64,000 nt of DNA from positions 186,001-250,000 of the forward strand of contig NW_019173973.1 of the NCBI RefSeq assembly GCF_001642475.1, written 5' to 3'. This DNA is from Fonsecaea monophora (Eukaryota; Ascomycota; Eurotiomycetes; Chaetothyriales; Herpotrichiellaceae). Below the pieces are notes generated by a model. It was not told the origin of the DNA and made no database searches. It worked only from the letters and a program-made list of their open reading frames with translations. Positions 20,925 to 30,940 of the stretch are shown here, one piece after another; positions within the stretch are counted from its first letter, which is position 1, and each line of letters begins with the position of its first letter. Made by a program: the position numbers and the translations under genes.

Positions 20925-22088
20925 ATGCTCAGCTTCTACTGTGGCTTATTCTTTGTCCTTGCACCCGTTTTGTACCACAGGATGGCCAGAAAGAATAGAG
21001 AGGTGTTGATGCCGCAGGGACCGCCCTTCTCGAAAAGTCCTCCCGAGCCCTCTAAGCGTGTCCGTATTGCAAGCCCAGCAGACGAGAAGGCAGAGACTGC
21101 AAAGGTTCTACGAGAATTCTTCCACAAGATCGGTTTCAACACGCAACAATACGAGGATCCGTATCCGCAAGAGTTGGACGACATTGTCCGAGGGCGAGTT
21201 CGATCGTGGAACCTTGACGACAAGCGCACCGCCCATCTCCTCAAGCTCCTTCCCACCTGTGCCAGCGGGGCTCAGAAACAATACAAACAAGCCTCGGCTG
21301 AGGTCAAGACATTCATCACCCTGTATTCCATGTTATTGTTCTACGTCGACGATCTTGTCGTCAGGGAGCCTGGGAACATCCTGCCGGAGTTGCAGAAACT
21401 GTCGTCCCCGAATACCCCACGAGAGACAAGCAGTATCTATTCAGACCCGTGCCTCTCGTTGTGGTCGGGTCTCGTCACCTCCGAAGCCCATTTGTACTAT
21501 GGGCCATATTCGACCGGCGCCATCCAGAAGGGACTGGTCGAGTTCCTCATGGGGAGCATCATCGAGGCACGGTTCCCCCGAGGTCTCGGACAAGACGCCC
21601 TCCTCACGACGCACGTTCCAGCGACAGCGGCGCATCTGTTGCGCGACAAGGCCGGGTCCGGCGAGGTCTACGCGCACTTCATGTTCCCCACGCACTTGGC
21701 ACCAGAGGACAGGTACCTGGGTAGATACTTTGTCTGCATCCGCGACATGACCGACTGGATCAACTTCACCAACGACATCATGTCATTCTACAAAGAGAAC
21801 AACCCCCACGACGGCGTCGTCGAGGAGAACACCTACATCCAGAACCGCGCGCGCTGCGAGGGCAAAACGACCCTGCAAGTGCTGAGAGACCTGTGCGACG
21901 AGATTGTGACACTGACAGAGAGTATCCGCCGCGGGCTGAAGGGCGAGCCCGTTCTCGAGGAAATCTGGGAGAACTATGTCAACGGGTATATCCTGTTCCA
22001 CGCGTGTGATCGGCGCTACCGGCTCAAGGAGTTGGGGATTGTGTTTGAGCGGGAGGGTGAGGGTGAGACTAAGAAGGGCACGTTGTGA
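20925..22088 (+). CDS. Terpene synthase, trichodiene-synthase family
   Basis: Class-I sesquiterpene-type cyclase of the fungal trichodiene/longiborneol synthase family, single exon, 387 aa. The metal-binding NSE triad is intact: N283-D284, S287 and E291 in NDIMSFYKE. A conserved DRRYR with R364-Y365 follows near the C-terminus. The aspartate-rich site is LLFYVDDLVVRE: D142-D143 are present, but the position that is D/E in the DDxx(D/E) consensus is valine. An unusual hydrophobic N-terminus (LSFYCGLFFVLAPVLY) precedes the domain; a second ATG at 20985 would remove it. Substrate is presumably farnesyl diphosphate; the product cannot be predicted. No P450, acetyltransferase or regulator lies adjacent, so it is not part of an obvious biosynthetic cluster. 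Confidence 0.85.
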   Translation: MLSFYCGLFFVLAPVLYHRMARKNREVLMPQGPPFSKSPPEPSKRVRIASPADEKAETAKVLREFFHKIGFNTQQYEDPYPQELDDIVRGRVRSWNLDDKRTAHLLKLLPTCASGAQKQYKQASAEVKTFITLYSMLLFYVDDLVVREPGNILPELQKLSSPNTPRETSSIYSDPCLSLWSGLVTSEAHLYYGPYSTGAIQKGLVEFLMGSIIEARFPRGLGQDALLTTHVPATAAHLLRDKAGSGEVYAHFMFPTHLAPEDRYLGRYFVCIRDMTDWINFTNDIMSFYKENNPHDGVVEENTYIQNRARCEGKTTLQVLRDLCDEIVTLTESIRRGLKGEPVLEEIWENYVNGYILFHACDRRYRLKELGIVFEREGEGETKKGTL

Positions 22089-23493
22089 CAGTGAATAATT
22101 CTTTGTGACAAATGTTGGTCAAGTTGGTCAAGTTGTCCCAGCCCAACTAGTCGATCTGCTTTACATTGGATAAATACAGTACTCACGTCAGAGATATCTA
22201 CATCCAGGAGAAGGAATAAGAATTATAGACTTGACTTTGTTTCATGTCCATACTCACCTTCTCAATCGAATAATTGACCTAATAAATAGTTAGATACGTT
22301 GTCCGTCCTATCCAGACCATACATTGTATACATCATATACGAGGGACGTCGTCGTACTTGGGACATGTACATGACTCCCCGACCTACAGGAGTCTCGCCA
22401 GGTGTTTGAGTAGCTGGCTAGCTGGACGGATGGATAGGTAGGTTGGTAGCGCAACGTCACACGATACAATGAATTTGATATGATGCAACGAATGCGATGT
22501 AAATGCGATGTAATATTCACAACGAAGCGAGAGCGGAGTCCTGGGGGGTAACGTACCGAGTACTAGGGGTGGATTGTCTGGGAGACCCCCATTTCCTTGC
22601 AGCCTTGTGGCACCAGGCAGGCTGACATACTCGCCTACCTATTCGCCTACCTCCTCACCTACCTACATGGGCAACCGTACCAACTCAATTCAGGTCAGCT
22701 TGTACGTAAAGAACCCAAGCACCTAAGCACTTACTTTGCATTATTACATATTGACCTCGGCACGTGGCACTTGATTACCTGACTGAGCACGAGCCAGTGA
22801 GTGTCAGTCACGCCAGCCAGCCAGTCAGTCAGTCTAGGTAGGTAGGTTTGTTTGTTGGTAGTGGTAGTGGTTAGATTCTGATTACAAGAGTTGCTTGATG
22901 CTCGGTGCTCGGGGTTGGTGCTGACATAGGTACGAGGTACAGAGTACTCGATATATCATTGATCAAGGTGGCGACTCTGTGCATCGTACCTCGTACCATG
23001 TACCATGCGGAAAAGGGGAAACGCTTCGCTTGTGCCGGTGTCAGTGCCGCGGAGGGGGAAAAGGCCCATGGATCTTCTGCGTACGCGTGCGTGTACGTGG
23101 ACATGTACATGTAGACACATAGTGGCGATGGGGATGAGGATGAGGATGAGGTGGTGGTACTCTATATATATAGACATGTACGGTGTTGTTTGTTGTTCGG
23201 GGTTGTCGGGAGGTAAAGAAAAGCAAGAAAGAAGGACCTCGTACACAGGCAAAGACAGGATAGGGTTAATAACCGTGCGGGCTGACGAATCTCTCGGGGT
23301 CAGGGTCAGGGTCAGGGACAGGGTGATCAATTCATCAGGATGTTGACCGTCACCTTGACGTACAGCGCTTCTGTGGTGACCTTTTGCTTCTGAGCTCCTA
23401 CAGTGATAGACCTCGGAGACTAGGTCCTCCAGGTAGCAGCGGTAACACGGATATGTAAGATAGAAAGTGCTCTTCCGCTCTCTCTGTCTCTCT
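22089..23493. other. Repeat-rich convergent spacer
   Basis: 1.4 kb between the converging terpene synthase and SDR genes. It includes a GTACCGAGTAC copy at 22553-22563, CAGT/CCAG short repeats around 22805-22835, TAGGTAGGTA at ~22838, and TCAGGG repeats near 23299. Small frames here lack domains and I annotate none as genes. Confidence 0.5.
22553..22563 (+). repeat. GTACCGAGTAC dispersed intergenic motif
   Basis: One of four perfect copies in the window (also 27804-27814, 35636-35646 in reverse complement, 61062-61072). All lie outside predicted coding sequence. Confidence 0.7.
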
Positions 23494-24345
23494 CTATAAC
23501 CGCCCGGTACTCGAGACAATCCCACCGTCAACCACCAGCTTCTGGCCCGTAATGTAGCCCGCCGCGGCGTTACTCGACAGAAACACCACGGCATTGGCGA
23601 CGTCGCGCGAAGACCCCATCTTTCCCGTCGGCACCTGGTTGTGTCTCGTCTGCACGAATCCTTCGTAGTCGCCGCTGGCGTACTTGTTGGCCAGTGTCTG
23701 CACAAGAGGCGTGAACATGAGCCCCGGCAGGACCGTGTTGAGACGGACGCCCTTGTCGGCATAGAGGACGGCCGTGTGTTTCGTGAACTGCGTGACGGCC
23801 GCCTTGGTCGCGGCATACGCCACTTGCGGCTTCCCCACGTACCGGATGCTGGCGATGCTGCTGATGTTGACCACGGCTCCCCGACCCTGGGCTTCCATGT
23901 ACGGTAGCACGGCGTGGCAGGTCAGGTAGACGGATTTCAGGTTGATGGCCGTCTGCGCGTCCCAGACCTGCTCGCTCATGTCGGCGGGGCCGCCCTTTTC
24001 GCTGCGCCCGACGTTGTTCACGAGGATGTCGATGCGCGAGTACCTCGAGATGCATTGTTGGACGAGCTGTTCCACGTCCGTGGCCTTGGTGACGTCGGCG
24101 ACGACCACGTCCACGACGGCACCGGGGACGATTTTCTCTATGCGCGACTTGGTGAGGTTGGCGGCGTCGAGGTTGATGTCGCACCCAAAGACCTTGACGC
24201 CGTTGCGCGCCAGAGCCAGCGCCGTCGCCGCACCGTTGCCCCAGTTCGTCGTCTCCTCGGGCGGGCCATCTTGCCCGATACCTGTGACTAGAGCGACCTG
24301 ACCGGTCAAGTCGGGGTATCTGGGCGGATCCTGGTCGGCAGACAT
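23494..24345 (-). CDS. Short-chain dehydrogenase/reductase (SDR)
   Basis: NAD(P)-dependent oxidoreductase with Rossmann fold, 283 aa, single exon, ATG at 24345. VALVTGIGQ opens the cofactor site, and the second half of the glycine-rich motif is WGNGAA, so TGxxxGxG is interrupted by an insertion (residues ~25-35). FGCDINLD has the acid that usually favours NAD. DVTKATDVEQ, VNNVG (109-113), NISSIAS with the catalytic serine, and Y177-A-A-T-K181 complete the classical catalytic set. The C-terminal GYITGQKLVVDGG is typical of the family. Substrate unknown. It shares a 1.43-kb divergent region with the sugar transporter, so co-regulation is possible. Confidence 0.9.
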   Translation of the reverse strand: MSADQDPPRYPDLTGQVALVTGIGQDGPPEETTNWGNGAATALALARNGVKVFGCDINLDAANLTKSRIEKIVPGAVVDVVVADVTKATDVEQLVQQCISRYSRIDILVNNVGRSEKGGPADMSEQVWDAQTAINLKSVYLTCHAVLPYMEAQGRGAVVNISSIASIRYVGKPQVAYAATKAAVTQFTKHTAVLYADKGVRLNTVLPGLMFTPLVQTLANKYASGDYEGFVQTRHNQVPTGKMGSSRDVANAVVFLSSNAAAGYITGQKLVVDGGIVSSTGRL

Positions 24346-25776
24346 GGCAGGCCGGGATGGGTGGGGATCACTTTCTGCAATGGCTCTCAGTATGCTCTAT
24401 CACACATCATATGATAGAAGGGGGGGTTTCGTTCATAATTTCTGAACATACATACACCTCAACTCATTAACATCCATCGCCATGCGACTTTTGCAATATC
24501 CGGCCCCGCAAAGTCCGTCGGCAAGAACGGCGATTCGCGGCAGGACGTTCTACTCGGTAAGCCGAAGCGGTGCGGAAGCGGTTTGTTGGAGGTGTCCAGG
24601 AGCATGGGACGCCCTGTGGGGAGGCCCTGGTTAAGTCGGGGCATTGGGGGAAATTTTGGCCGGGGTGGTGGAGATGGAGATGGAGACACAGACGCAGGTG
24701 CAGGTGCAGGTGCAGACGAGGCGAGGCTCGTTGTTCTTTGTGGAGAAGCAGATTTGGGGTTGGAAAATTATTCAACCTCAACTTGTTTCATCCTCATCCC
24801 ATCGCTCACTTCATCCGGAACTCGCCCTCTTTTATGCTCCCTCTCCCAGATTTCCCGTGTCTACCGTCTGCTCGAGTACGGCAAAGATCCCAGTTGAGAA
24901 GAAAAATCGAGAGAAACGTGTCACGGTGCCCACAATTGGGGTCTTGCTCGGCTGCTCCTCATCCCTGGTATCTCGACTGCTGTTCTCTCACCAACAACTT
25001 CCCCTAACTCGTCATGAAAGGCTCAACCTCGGTCCTCATCCTCTAAGGTTTTTTTCTGCTGGCCACATGATTACACATTACCAACCGTCAGACGGGGCTT
25101 GGTTTCCGAACAAGAGTTTGCCAATACCGAGCTTAGCAGCGTGGCTGCTAAGGCCGCATCCTGGCGAACCTTTTTGGCCAAGGACGCCGTGCGTAAATCT
25201 TGGTTATATCTCGGATGCGGCTGTGGTTCTCTCCGGTATATCTCTGAGAAGGCTGCGGCAAAGGATTGTTGTTATCACCGCCGATCCGTGGTTCCTTACC
25301 ATGCGCTCTTCAAAGGTTGGGCCCAATACCTTTGCATGTACGACCTCACGCAACTGCACCTCGCCCTAGACCCATAGTCTCACAGCGTTCCCCGCATAGC
25401 GTGGATTTTGTTATCCACTTCTCTTCTCCATGGGGCTTCTGCTCTGGAGCCTGGGTACCCACGCACTTCACCTCCGGATTATGATTCCCTTTTATCTGAG
25501 TCAGGGACACAGAGGACGACGAGGTGATTGGCGCCACCGGCGCCTATTCGTGCGGTCATTTCCCTCTTATCCTCGGTCTACAGTTGGAGATCGTGTTGAT
25601 CGTGTCAGCCCTTTCCTGGATGGATCAACACTTTCGGATCCGGTGAGAAACCGAATAATAACACACATACAAAGGCAGGGTACTTATCTCCTAATGCTTC
25701 GCTTGTTGCTTGTCTCGCTTTTCCTCTTTTTTCCCCCCTCTCCCAATCAAGCCTCTTGCTTTGGTCACTCCTCAAG
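24346..25776. promoter_or_regulatory. Divergent region between SDR and MFS transporter
   Basis: 1.43 kb. Contains a GGAGATGGAGATGGAGACAC/GCAGGTGCAGGTGCAGG short-repeat stretch (~24669-24716) and C/T-rich tracts before the transporter start. Open frames here reflect repeat composition rather than conserved proteins. Confidence 0.45.
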
Positions 25777-27677
25777 ATGTTGAACAAAATCATCGTCAAC
25801 AATTACAACCTTTGGGTCGTGGTGTTTGTGGCCCTGGGCACCATTTCCACAGCCTATGGTCTCGCCATCATTGGCTCGACCGTCGGCCAGCCCAACTTCT
25901 ATTCCTACTTCAATCTGGCCACGGCGGGCGAGCCTGGCTATGACCACACAACCAACATGATCGGTGCCTTGAACGGCGTCAACTCGGCCGGCGCAATCGC
26001 TGGATGTATCTCACAAGCTTGGACTTCGGACAAATACGGCAGGAAGCGCACGATGCAGTTCGGTTCCGTCATTCTCATCGTCGGTGGCGCCCTGTGTGCT
26101 GGCGCGGTCGACATGGCAATGTTTCTTGTCGGGCGTTTTGTTGCTGGTATGGGTTCAGGGATTCTAGCCTGCGTTGTCCCCATCTACCAGGCAGAGGTAT
26201 CCACGCCAGGTATGTAACCTGTTCTTCCTGCCCCCATCTTCCCTGCTGTCTCTGACGATGCAACCCACAGAGACTCGAGGCGCTATGGTCTGCGTCACTG
26301 GTATCATGTACGCAGTCGGCTATGCTCTGGCAGGGTGGCTCGGCTACGCCTGTTTCCACATGTCGGCCACGGATCCTGCTGCCCAATTCGCCTGGCGATT
26401 CCCGCTCGCTTTCCAAGTCGTCTTCCCCTTGATCTTGCTGGCCGGCAGCAATCTTGTCCCCTACAGCCCCCGTTGGCTCCTCTCGCAAAACCGTCGCCAA
26501 GAAGCCCTGGACGTGGTCAAGCGACTTCACAGGACCCCCAACGACCCTGAAGATATCAAGGCTCGGCGTGAATTCTGGCTCATGGAGCAACAGTACGACA
26601 TGGACGCCACCATGGCCCGTGGCCGGTTCGAGCTCTTCAGCACCCCGTCGAACAGGAAACGCGCCCTGATGGCCGCTGTTCTCATGTGGGGCAATCAATT
26701 TTTGGGTATCTTTGTGATGACCAACTATGTCAGTCGTTGTCTCTTCTGTAAAACATTTGGTCGCTGACGGTTGATATAGGGCGTGTTGATCTATGCAAGT
26801 CTCGGGTTGAGCGGGTCAATTCCGCTGCTGCTCAACGCATGCTGGACGACCTTCACTCTGATCGGCAACACATGGACTGCACTGTACATTGACCGCTTCG
26901 GCCGGCGTAACTTCATGCTCATCGGCTCCGTTGGCTGTGTCGTCTCGGTCATTTTCCTCGCCGCCTTGACAGCCTCGTTCCTTAACACCACCAACGAGGC
27001 TGGCCTGCGTGCCGGCGTCTTCTTCATCTGGTTCTACATCATCTGGTGGTGCTTCTTCATCGATGCCACCCAGTACGTCTACGTGGCCGAGATCTTCCCC
27101 AACCATCTGCGTCCTGCCGGTGTCGCGCTGGGGTTGTCGGCCTTTTACCTTGCCAGCGAAGTCACCCTTGTGGCTGCTCCGGTTGCGCTGAACAAGATTG
27201 GCTGGAAGTTCTATCTAGTCTTGATTATTCCATCCTCAGTGGTAAGTTCGCCATAACCCTGACTCTTACCCTCACTTTCACGACCCCCCCCCCCCCCCCC
27301 TCTCTCTTTTTTTGACGCCTCCCCCACAATTTTTTGAGCCCTGAAATTCATACTGACGCTCTCACCCTTTCCAGTACATTGTGATCATCTACCTCTTCTT
27401 CCCCGAGACCAAGGGCCGCACGCTCGAGGAGATTGGCCACGTCTTTGGCGACGACATGCACGTGGCCACGCAATGGTACGACGCCTCGGATGAGGAGAAG
27501 CGCAAGATCGAGGAACAGGCTCTCCGGGAGACCGAGGGCGGCATCGTGCACGAGAAGGGCTACCAGGGCGCTGCCAATGTCATCGCCTCGGGCGAAAGCA
27601 CTAGCCGCGACGATGCCGAGGAGATCTACGCCGAGAAGGGCAACGAGGTGCGTAGCGAGGAGATTGTCAAGGCTTGA
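25777..27677 (+). CDS. MFS sugar transporter (hexose/lactose-permease type)
   Basis: Twelve-helix sugar:proton symporter of the major facilitator superfamily, 551 aa. Four exons: 25777-26209, 26271-26728, 26780-27241, 27375-27677; phases agree. The start is the ATG at 25777; the seven codons before it begin with TTG. Family motifs: DKYGRKRT after TM2, GRFVAGMGSGILA, PIYQAEVSTPETRGA across the first splice join, PYSPRWLL, DRFGRR after TM8, and PETKGRTLEEI after TM12. Both cytoplasmic RxGRR-type loops are present. The C-terminal tail is long, acidic and lysine-rich. Intron 3 (133 nt) contains a 17-nt run of C. Located in the plasma membrane by family. Divergent from the SDR gene. Confidence 0.95.
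27284..27300 (+). repeat. Poly-C tract (17 nt) in MFS intron 3
   Basis: Seventeen consecutive C residues within the last intron, upstream of a T-rich stretch and the 3' splice site. Length may be affected by sequencing error. Confidence 0.8.
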
Positions 27678-27803
27678 TCTGTCTTGTAAGATAGTATGGC
27701 GTAGATGGAAGGCGGGCGGAGGAACCTCTCCTCCCGCGTTGATTGAGGTTGAGGTCGAGATTGAGATATAGAATAGAGATAGAGTCAGCCATTCAGGATA
27801 TCC

Positions 27804-27814
27804 GTACCGAGTAC
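27804..27814 (+). repeat. GTACCGAGTAC dispersed intergenic motif
   Basis: Perfect copy, 127 nt after the sugar-transporter stop codon. Confidence 0.7.
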
Positions 27815-28183
27815 ATGTATCCACTATTCAGAATAGAAGTATAATACCATGTTCAGATTCACTTGTCTGGAGGGGGAGGGGGAGATGGAAAGGACAGGAG
27901 ATGTATGTACATATATAGGAGGTCGTGGTGGTAGTAGTTAGATTCCATTCGACGATGGGTCAAGATTAATATTAAGTATTCTCTCAGTCTCACACACTCT
28001 CACACTCTTTCAAAACTCCGTCTGTCTGGCTGTCTTTCTCAGATGCCTTGCTTGAAAAGGATAATTAAGACAATTCAGTACTTTCTTGTTTGTTTGCTTG
28101 CTTGATTCAATCGAATGTCCAATATCTGGGCTTCTGTCCGGTTTTCCTAGTCTGTCACCTGTAGCCTTGTCTGTCTCCCTATT

Positions 28184-28219
28184 CAGTCAGGCAGTCAGTC
28201 AGTCAGGCAGTCAGTCAGG
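28184..28219 (+). repeat. CAGTCAGG/CAGT tandem repeat
   Basis: A 16-nt unit (cagtcaggcagtcagt) occurs twice in tandem, followed by a partial third copy. Confidence 0.75.
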
Positions 28220-28396
28220 ATATATGATATAATACAATATACCGTGATATCACGTAATGTAACGTAATGTAAAACGTAAGGTAACATGCCATGGAAAGGA
28301 CCTTGCATACATTCATGCGTCTAGACACACATCCCATCATGTCCATCCACGCATCCATCCATCCATCCACAGGCTGTCCTCGCCAAGAAAGGAATA

Positions 28397-28822
28397 TCAG
28401 AAGCAATACCCACAAACCGTAAGAATGGCACCAAACGCCGCAACCACCCCCGCCGCGACCTTGACCTGCCCGGCGCCCGCGCGTCTCACGCCCTCCAGCA
28501 CCCTCTCCGGCGCGAGCATGCGCGTCAACCCGACGACCACGCCCGCCCAGCCCGCCAGAGTGACCAGAATCGCCCACCGCGGCGTCTGCGTCTGCGTCTG
28601 CGTCCGGGCAGTCCATCTCCAGAGGCTATGCGCCTGCACGGTGGCGAGGGACGCGGTGAAGACGACGGCGCCGTTGAGGAAGACGGCCGACGCGGTGCTG
28701 GTGGCCCAGATGTGCGGGTTTAGCGTTTCGGCGAGGGAGATGGTCAGGAGGGTCGGGCCGATCAGTCGGGCGAGGTTGTGCGAATGGCTCAAGGTAAGAG
28801 AGGCGGGAGGAGGGGCAGACAT
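28397..28822 (-). CDS. Small four-helix membrane protein, uncharacterised
   Basis: Single exon, 141 aa, ATG at 28822. Hydrophobic stretches at about 18-35 (RLIGPTLLTISLAE), 42-62 (ASAVFLNGAVVFTASLA), 80-100 (WAILVTLAGWAGVVVGL) and 118-140 (VKVAAGVVAAFGAILTVCG) predict four membrane passes. A TQTQTQT run lies between the second and third helices. I do not recognise a functional family. High GC and a coherent hydrophobic pattern support coding. It lies between the transporter and acyl-CoA dehydrogenase genes. Confidence 0.65.
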   Translation of the reverse strand: MSAPPPASLTLSHSHNLARLIGPTLLTISLAETLNPHIWATSTASAVFLNGAVVFTASLATVQAHSLWRWTARTQTQTQTPRWAILVTLAGWAGVVVGLTRMLAPERVLEGVRRAGAGQVKVAAGVVAAFGAILTVCGYCF

Positions 28823-29337
28823 TGGATGGTTGGTTGAATGGTTGAATGGACGGGTGGGTGAGAGGGGAGAATAGTGATAGAATTAGGAGGAGAACAGGTA
28901 GCAAGATGTAAACTGAGAGCACCTGGTGGTAGTCGGTTCGTCTGACTTTGATCGCTTTGGTCGTGGGGTGTCTTGCGATTCTGGAAGATCGTGTAAACTT
29001 GTATGTGCGAGACTGTCTCAACTGCCTTTAAACAGTGGTTAGGGGTAGTTTGAATAGAGTATAGATACGAGTACGAGTACGAGGTATGCACAGTAGATGC
29101 ATATGCTTTAATTTTTAGTTTTATATAGTTACCGCAGACCTAACTTTCTCCCTTACCATATTTTAACCTGGCTCCCGTATTGACACGGCTTGGTATTGTA
29201 CTAGAGGTCCAGAGGTCAAACAAGACACCTCAAACATACTGTACGAGTCCGAGTATTAACACCACTAAGTAAAGTGTTCCTCATGTGTCCTATACTGAAA
29301 CTCCCACTAGCTTTTCCAATTCTCTCATCCCCGCTGC
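28823..29337. other. Spacer upstream of small membrane protein
   Basis: 515 bp; AT-rich in the middle (~29100-29170) with GAGTACGAGTACGAGGTA repeats at ~29066-29085. No gene seen. Confidence 0.45.
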
Positions 29338-30940
29338 TCACAACATCGACCCTCGCTTCCTCGCTGCAGTCAGCTCCTGACGCAGAGCCAAATCCGACAA
29401 GATCTCCTCGCTCCCTCCTCCCACAACCTGCATCCGCAAATCTCGGCTGATCAGCTCGACCAAGCCTCCCACTCCGCCACGCTGGTAACCCGCTCCCCCA
29501 AGAACCTGCTGTGCCTCTCGATTGGCCAGTTCCAGGATCCGACCAGCGTGGATCTTTGCGAGTGCAATCCTGCTCGCAATGTCGCTTTCCCACCCGTTGA
29601 GCTTGATGTGGTATGCGATCTGCTCGAGCCAGGCCCAGTGCGATTCGATGTATCGCGCCATGGTCACAAACTTGTGGCGGATGATCTGGTGCGAGATGAG
29701 CGGCTTGCCGAATGTGATCCGGCTGTGGCTATAGTCTAGAGCAACCTCCAGACACACTCGTGCCTTGCGATTCATGTGGATGGCCATTATGAACCGCTCC
29801 GAATTGAAATCTACACCGGTAATCAGTTCAAGGACCGTGGCAGAACATTGAGGGGTCACGCACTGTGCATGAGAATCCGAAAGCCTTCGTTTTCGGGACC
29901 AACGAGGTTCTCGACTGGCACATGGACATCCTCTAGATCGACCCAAGCGGTTTCTAGAGGCGTTAACAGGTATCTCTGACAGCATCACTTTACAAACTTA
30001 CCCGCAGCATTGACTCCGCTATTCTCGATCTTTCTGGCCGAAAATCCTTTCGAGTTTGTGGGAATAACTAGAATAGAAACCCCTCCCTTCCCAGGACCAC
30101 CTGTTCGCACTGCAGTGGTCATATGCGTGGCAGATAGAGCCCCGGAGATCCATTTCTGTGGCCGAGCGTTAGGGACAGAGACTGCTGCATTTCTGGGTTG
30201 ATTCTTCGCACCTTGTGCCCATTCACAACGTAATATTTCCCATCTGGGGACTTTTTGGCCGTCGTTCTCAAAGAGGCCAGGTCGGAACCACCTGTGGGAT
30301 GTTAGAGCCCATGTCAAGCCTTCCGACAAAGGGGTCCTTGCCAGTAGGTTCCGTGGCCCCAAGGCAAAATCTCGTTTCTCCAGTGTAGATACCCGGAAGG
30401 TACTTGTCCTTTTGCTCTTGGGTGCCATATTTTATGATGGGTGGCAGGCCAATGACAGATGTGCCAGCGAGTCCGCCCATGGCTCCGCCGTGCACTCGGG
30501 ATGTCTCGTCGTGCAGAATCAGTTGGTGGAAGATATCCCATTCTGCATCCACATCAACCTCTAGAACAACTGGAGTCTCGGAAACGACCCACGCTCCTCT
30601 GGAATCCCTCCCGGCAACGGAATACCTCGTCTGTATTCCTTCGGAAGCTCAGCAAAAGCAAGGCCTGACCGTGCATACTTCACTCTCTCCTTTAAAAGAG
30701 GCCGTTAGTGAGGACTCCTCTGCGATACCCTTTGGTGGGTATGCTCACTTCGAGAGGAACAAAGCCATCCTTCTCCCATTGCTCTGAATAGGGCAAAACA
30801 TTGGTCTCGAGATAGTCTCTGACGAACTTTCGGAACGTCCTGTGGCTATCATTGTAGTACGGTGAGTCGAGAGCGTTGTACCACGCAGGCTCCGCAAATG
30901 GGTCAAGTGAACCAAAAGGCTTCAAGTGTTCACGGGCCAT
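29338..30940 (-). CDS. Acyl-CoA dehydrogenase, seven exons, one GC-AG intron
   Basis: FAD-dependent acyl-CoA dehydrogenase, 423 aa. Exons on the minus strand: 30940-30749, 30689-30626, 30560-30342, 30291-30212, 30155-30002, 29953-29864, 29810-29338; the total is divisible by three and every phase fits. Conserved pieces: DGFVPLE; HDETSRVHGG; GATEPTGGSDLASLRTTA, the FAD signature, formed only after splicing; GHKKWISGALSATHMTTAVRTG; ITFGKPL; and QQVLGGAGYQRGG. Intron 3 (50 nt) begins GC (ctactg|gcaagg) and ends cacag. The exon 2/3 border uses a weak donor (gtattc) and is the least certain join. Such enzymes form trans-2-enoyl-CoA from acyl-CoA; chain-length preference is unknown. No mitochondrial presequence or peroxisomal SKL-type tail is evident (C-term ...GSML). 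Confidence 0.88.

Larger units (their letters stand above)
27678..28396. other. Convergent spacer with tetranucleotide repeats
   Basis: 719 bp with no gene. Carries GTACCGAGTAC at 27804-27814, a CAGT-based repeat at 28184-28219, ACGTAATGTA repeats at ~28253, and CCAT repeats near 28345-28370. Confidence 0.5.

Noticed and set aside
24570..25377. Overlapping plus-strand frames between SDR and transporter
   Set aside because: Their residues derive from GGAGAT/GCAGGT repeats and leader sequence; no domains, splice support or consistent frame.
20925..30940. A terpene biosynthetic gene cluster spanning terpene synthase, SDR, transporter and acyl-CoA dehydrogenase
   Set aside because: Large spacers, no P450, transferase or pathway regulator, and the transporter is a sugar-type MFS; co-location alone is not enough.
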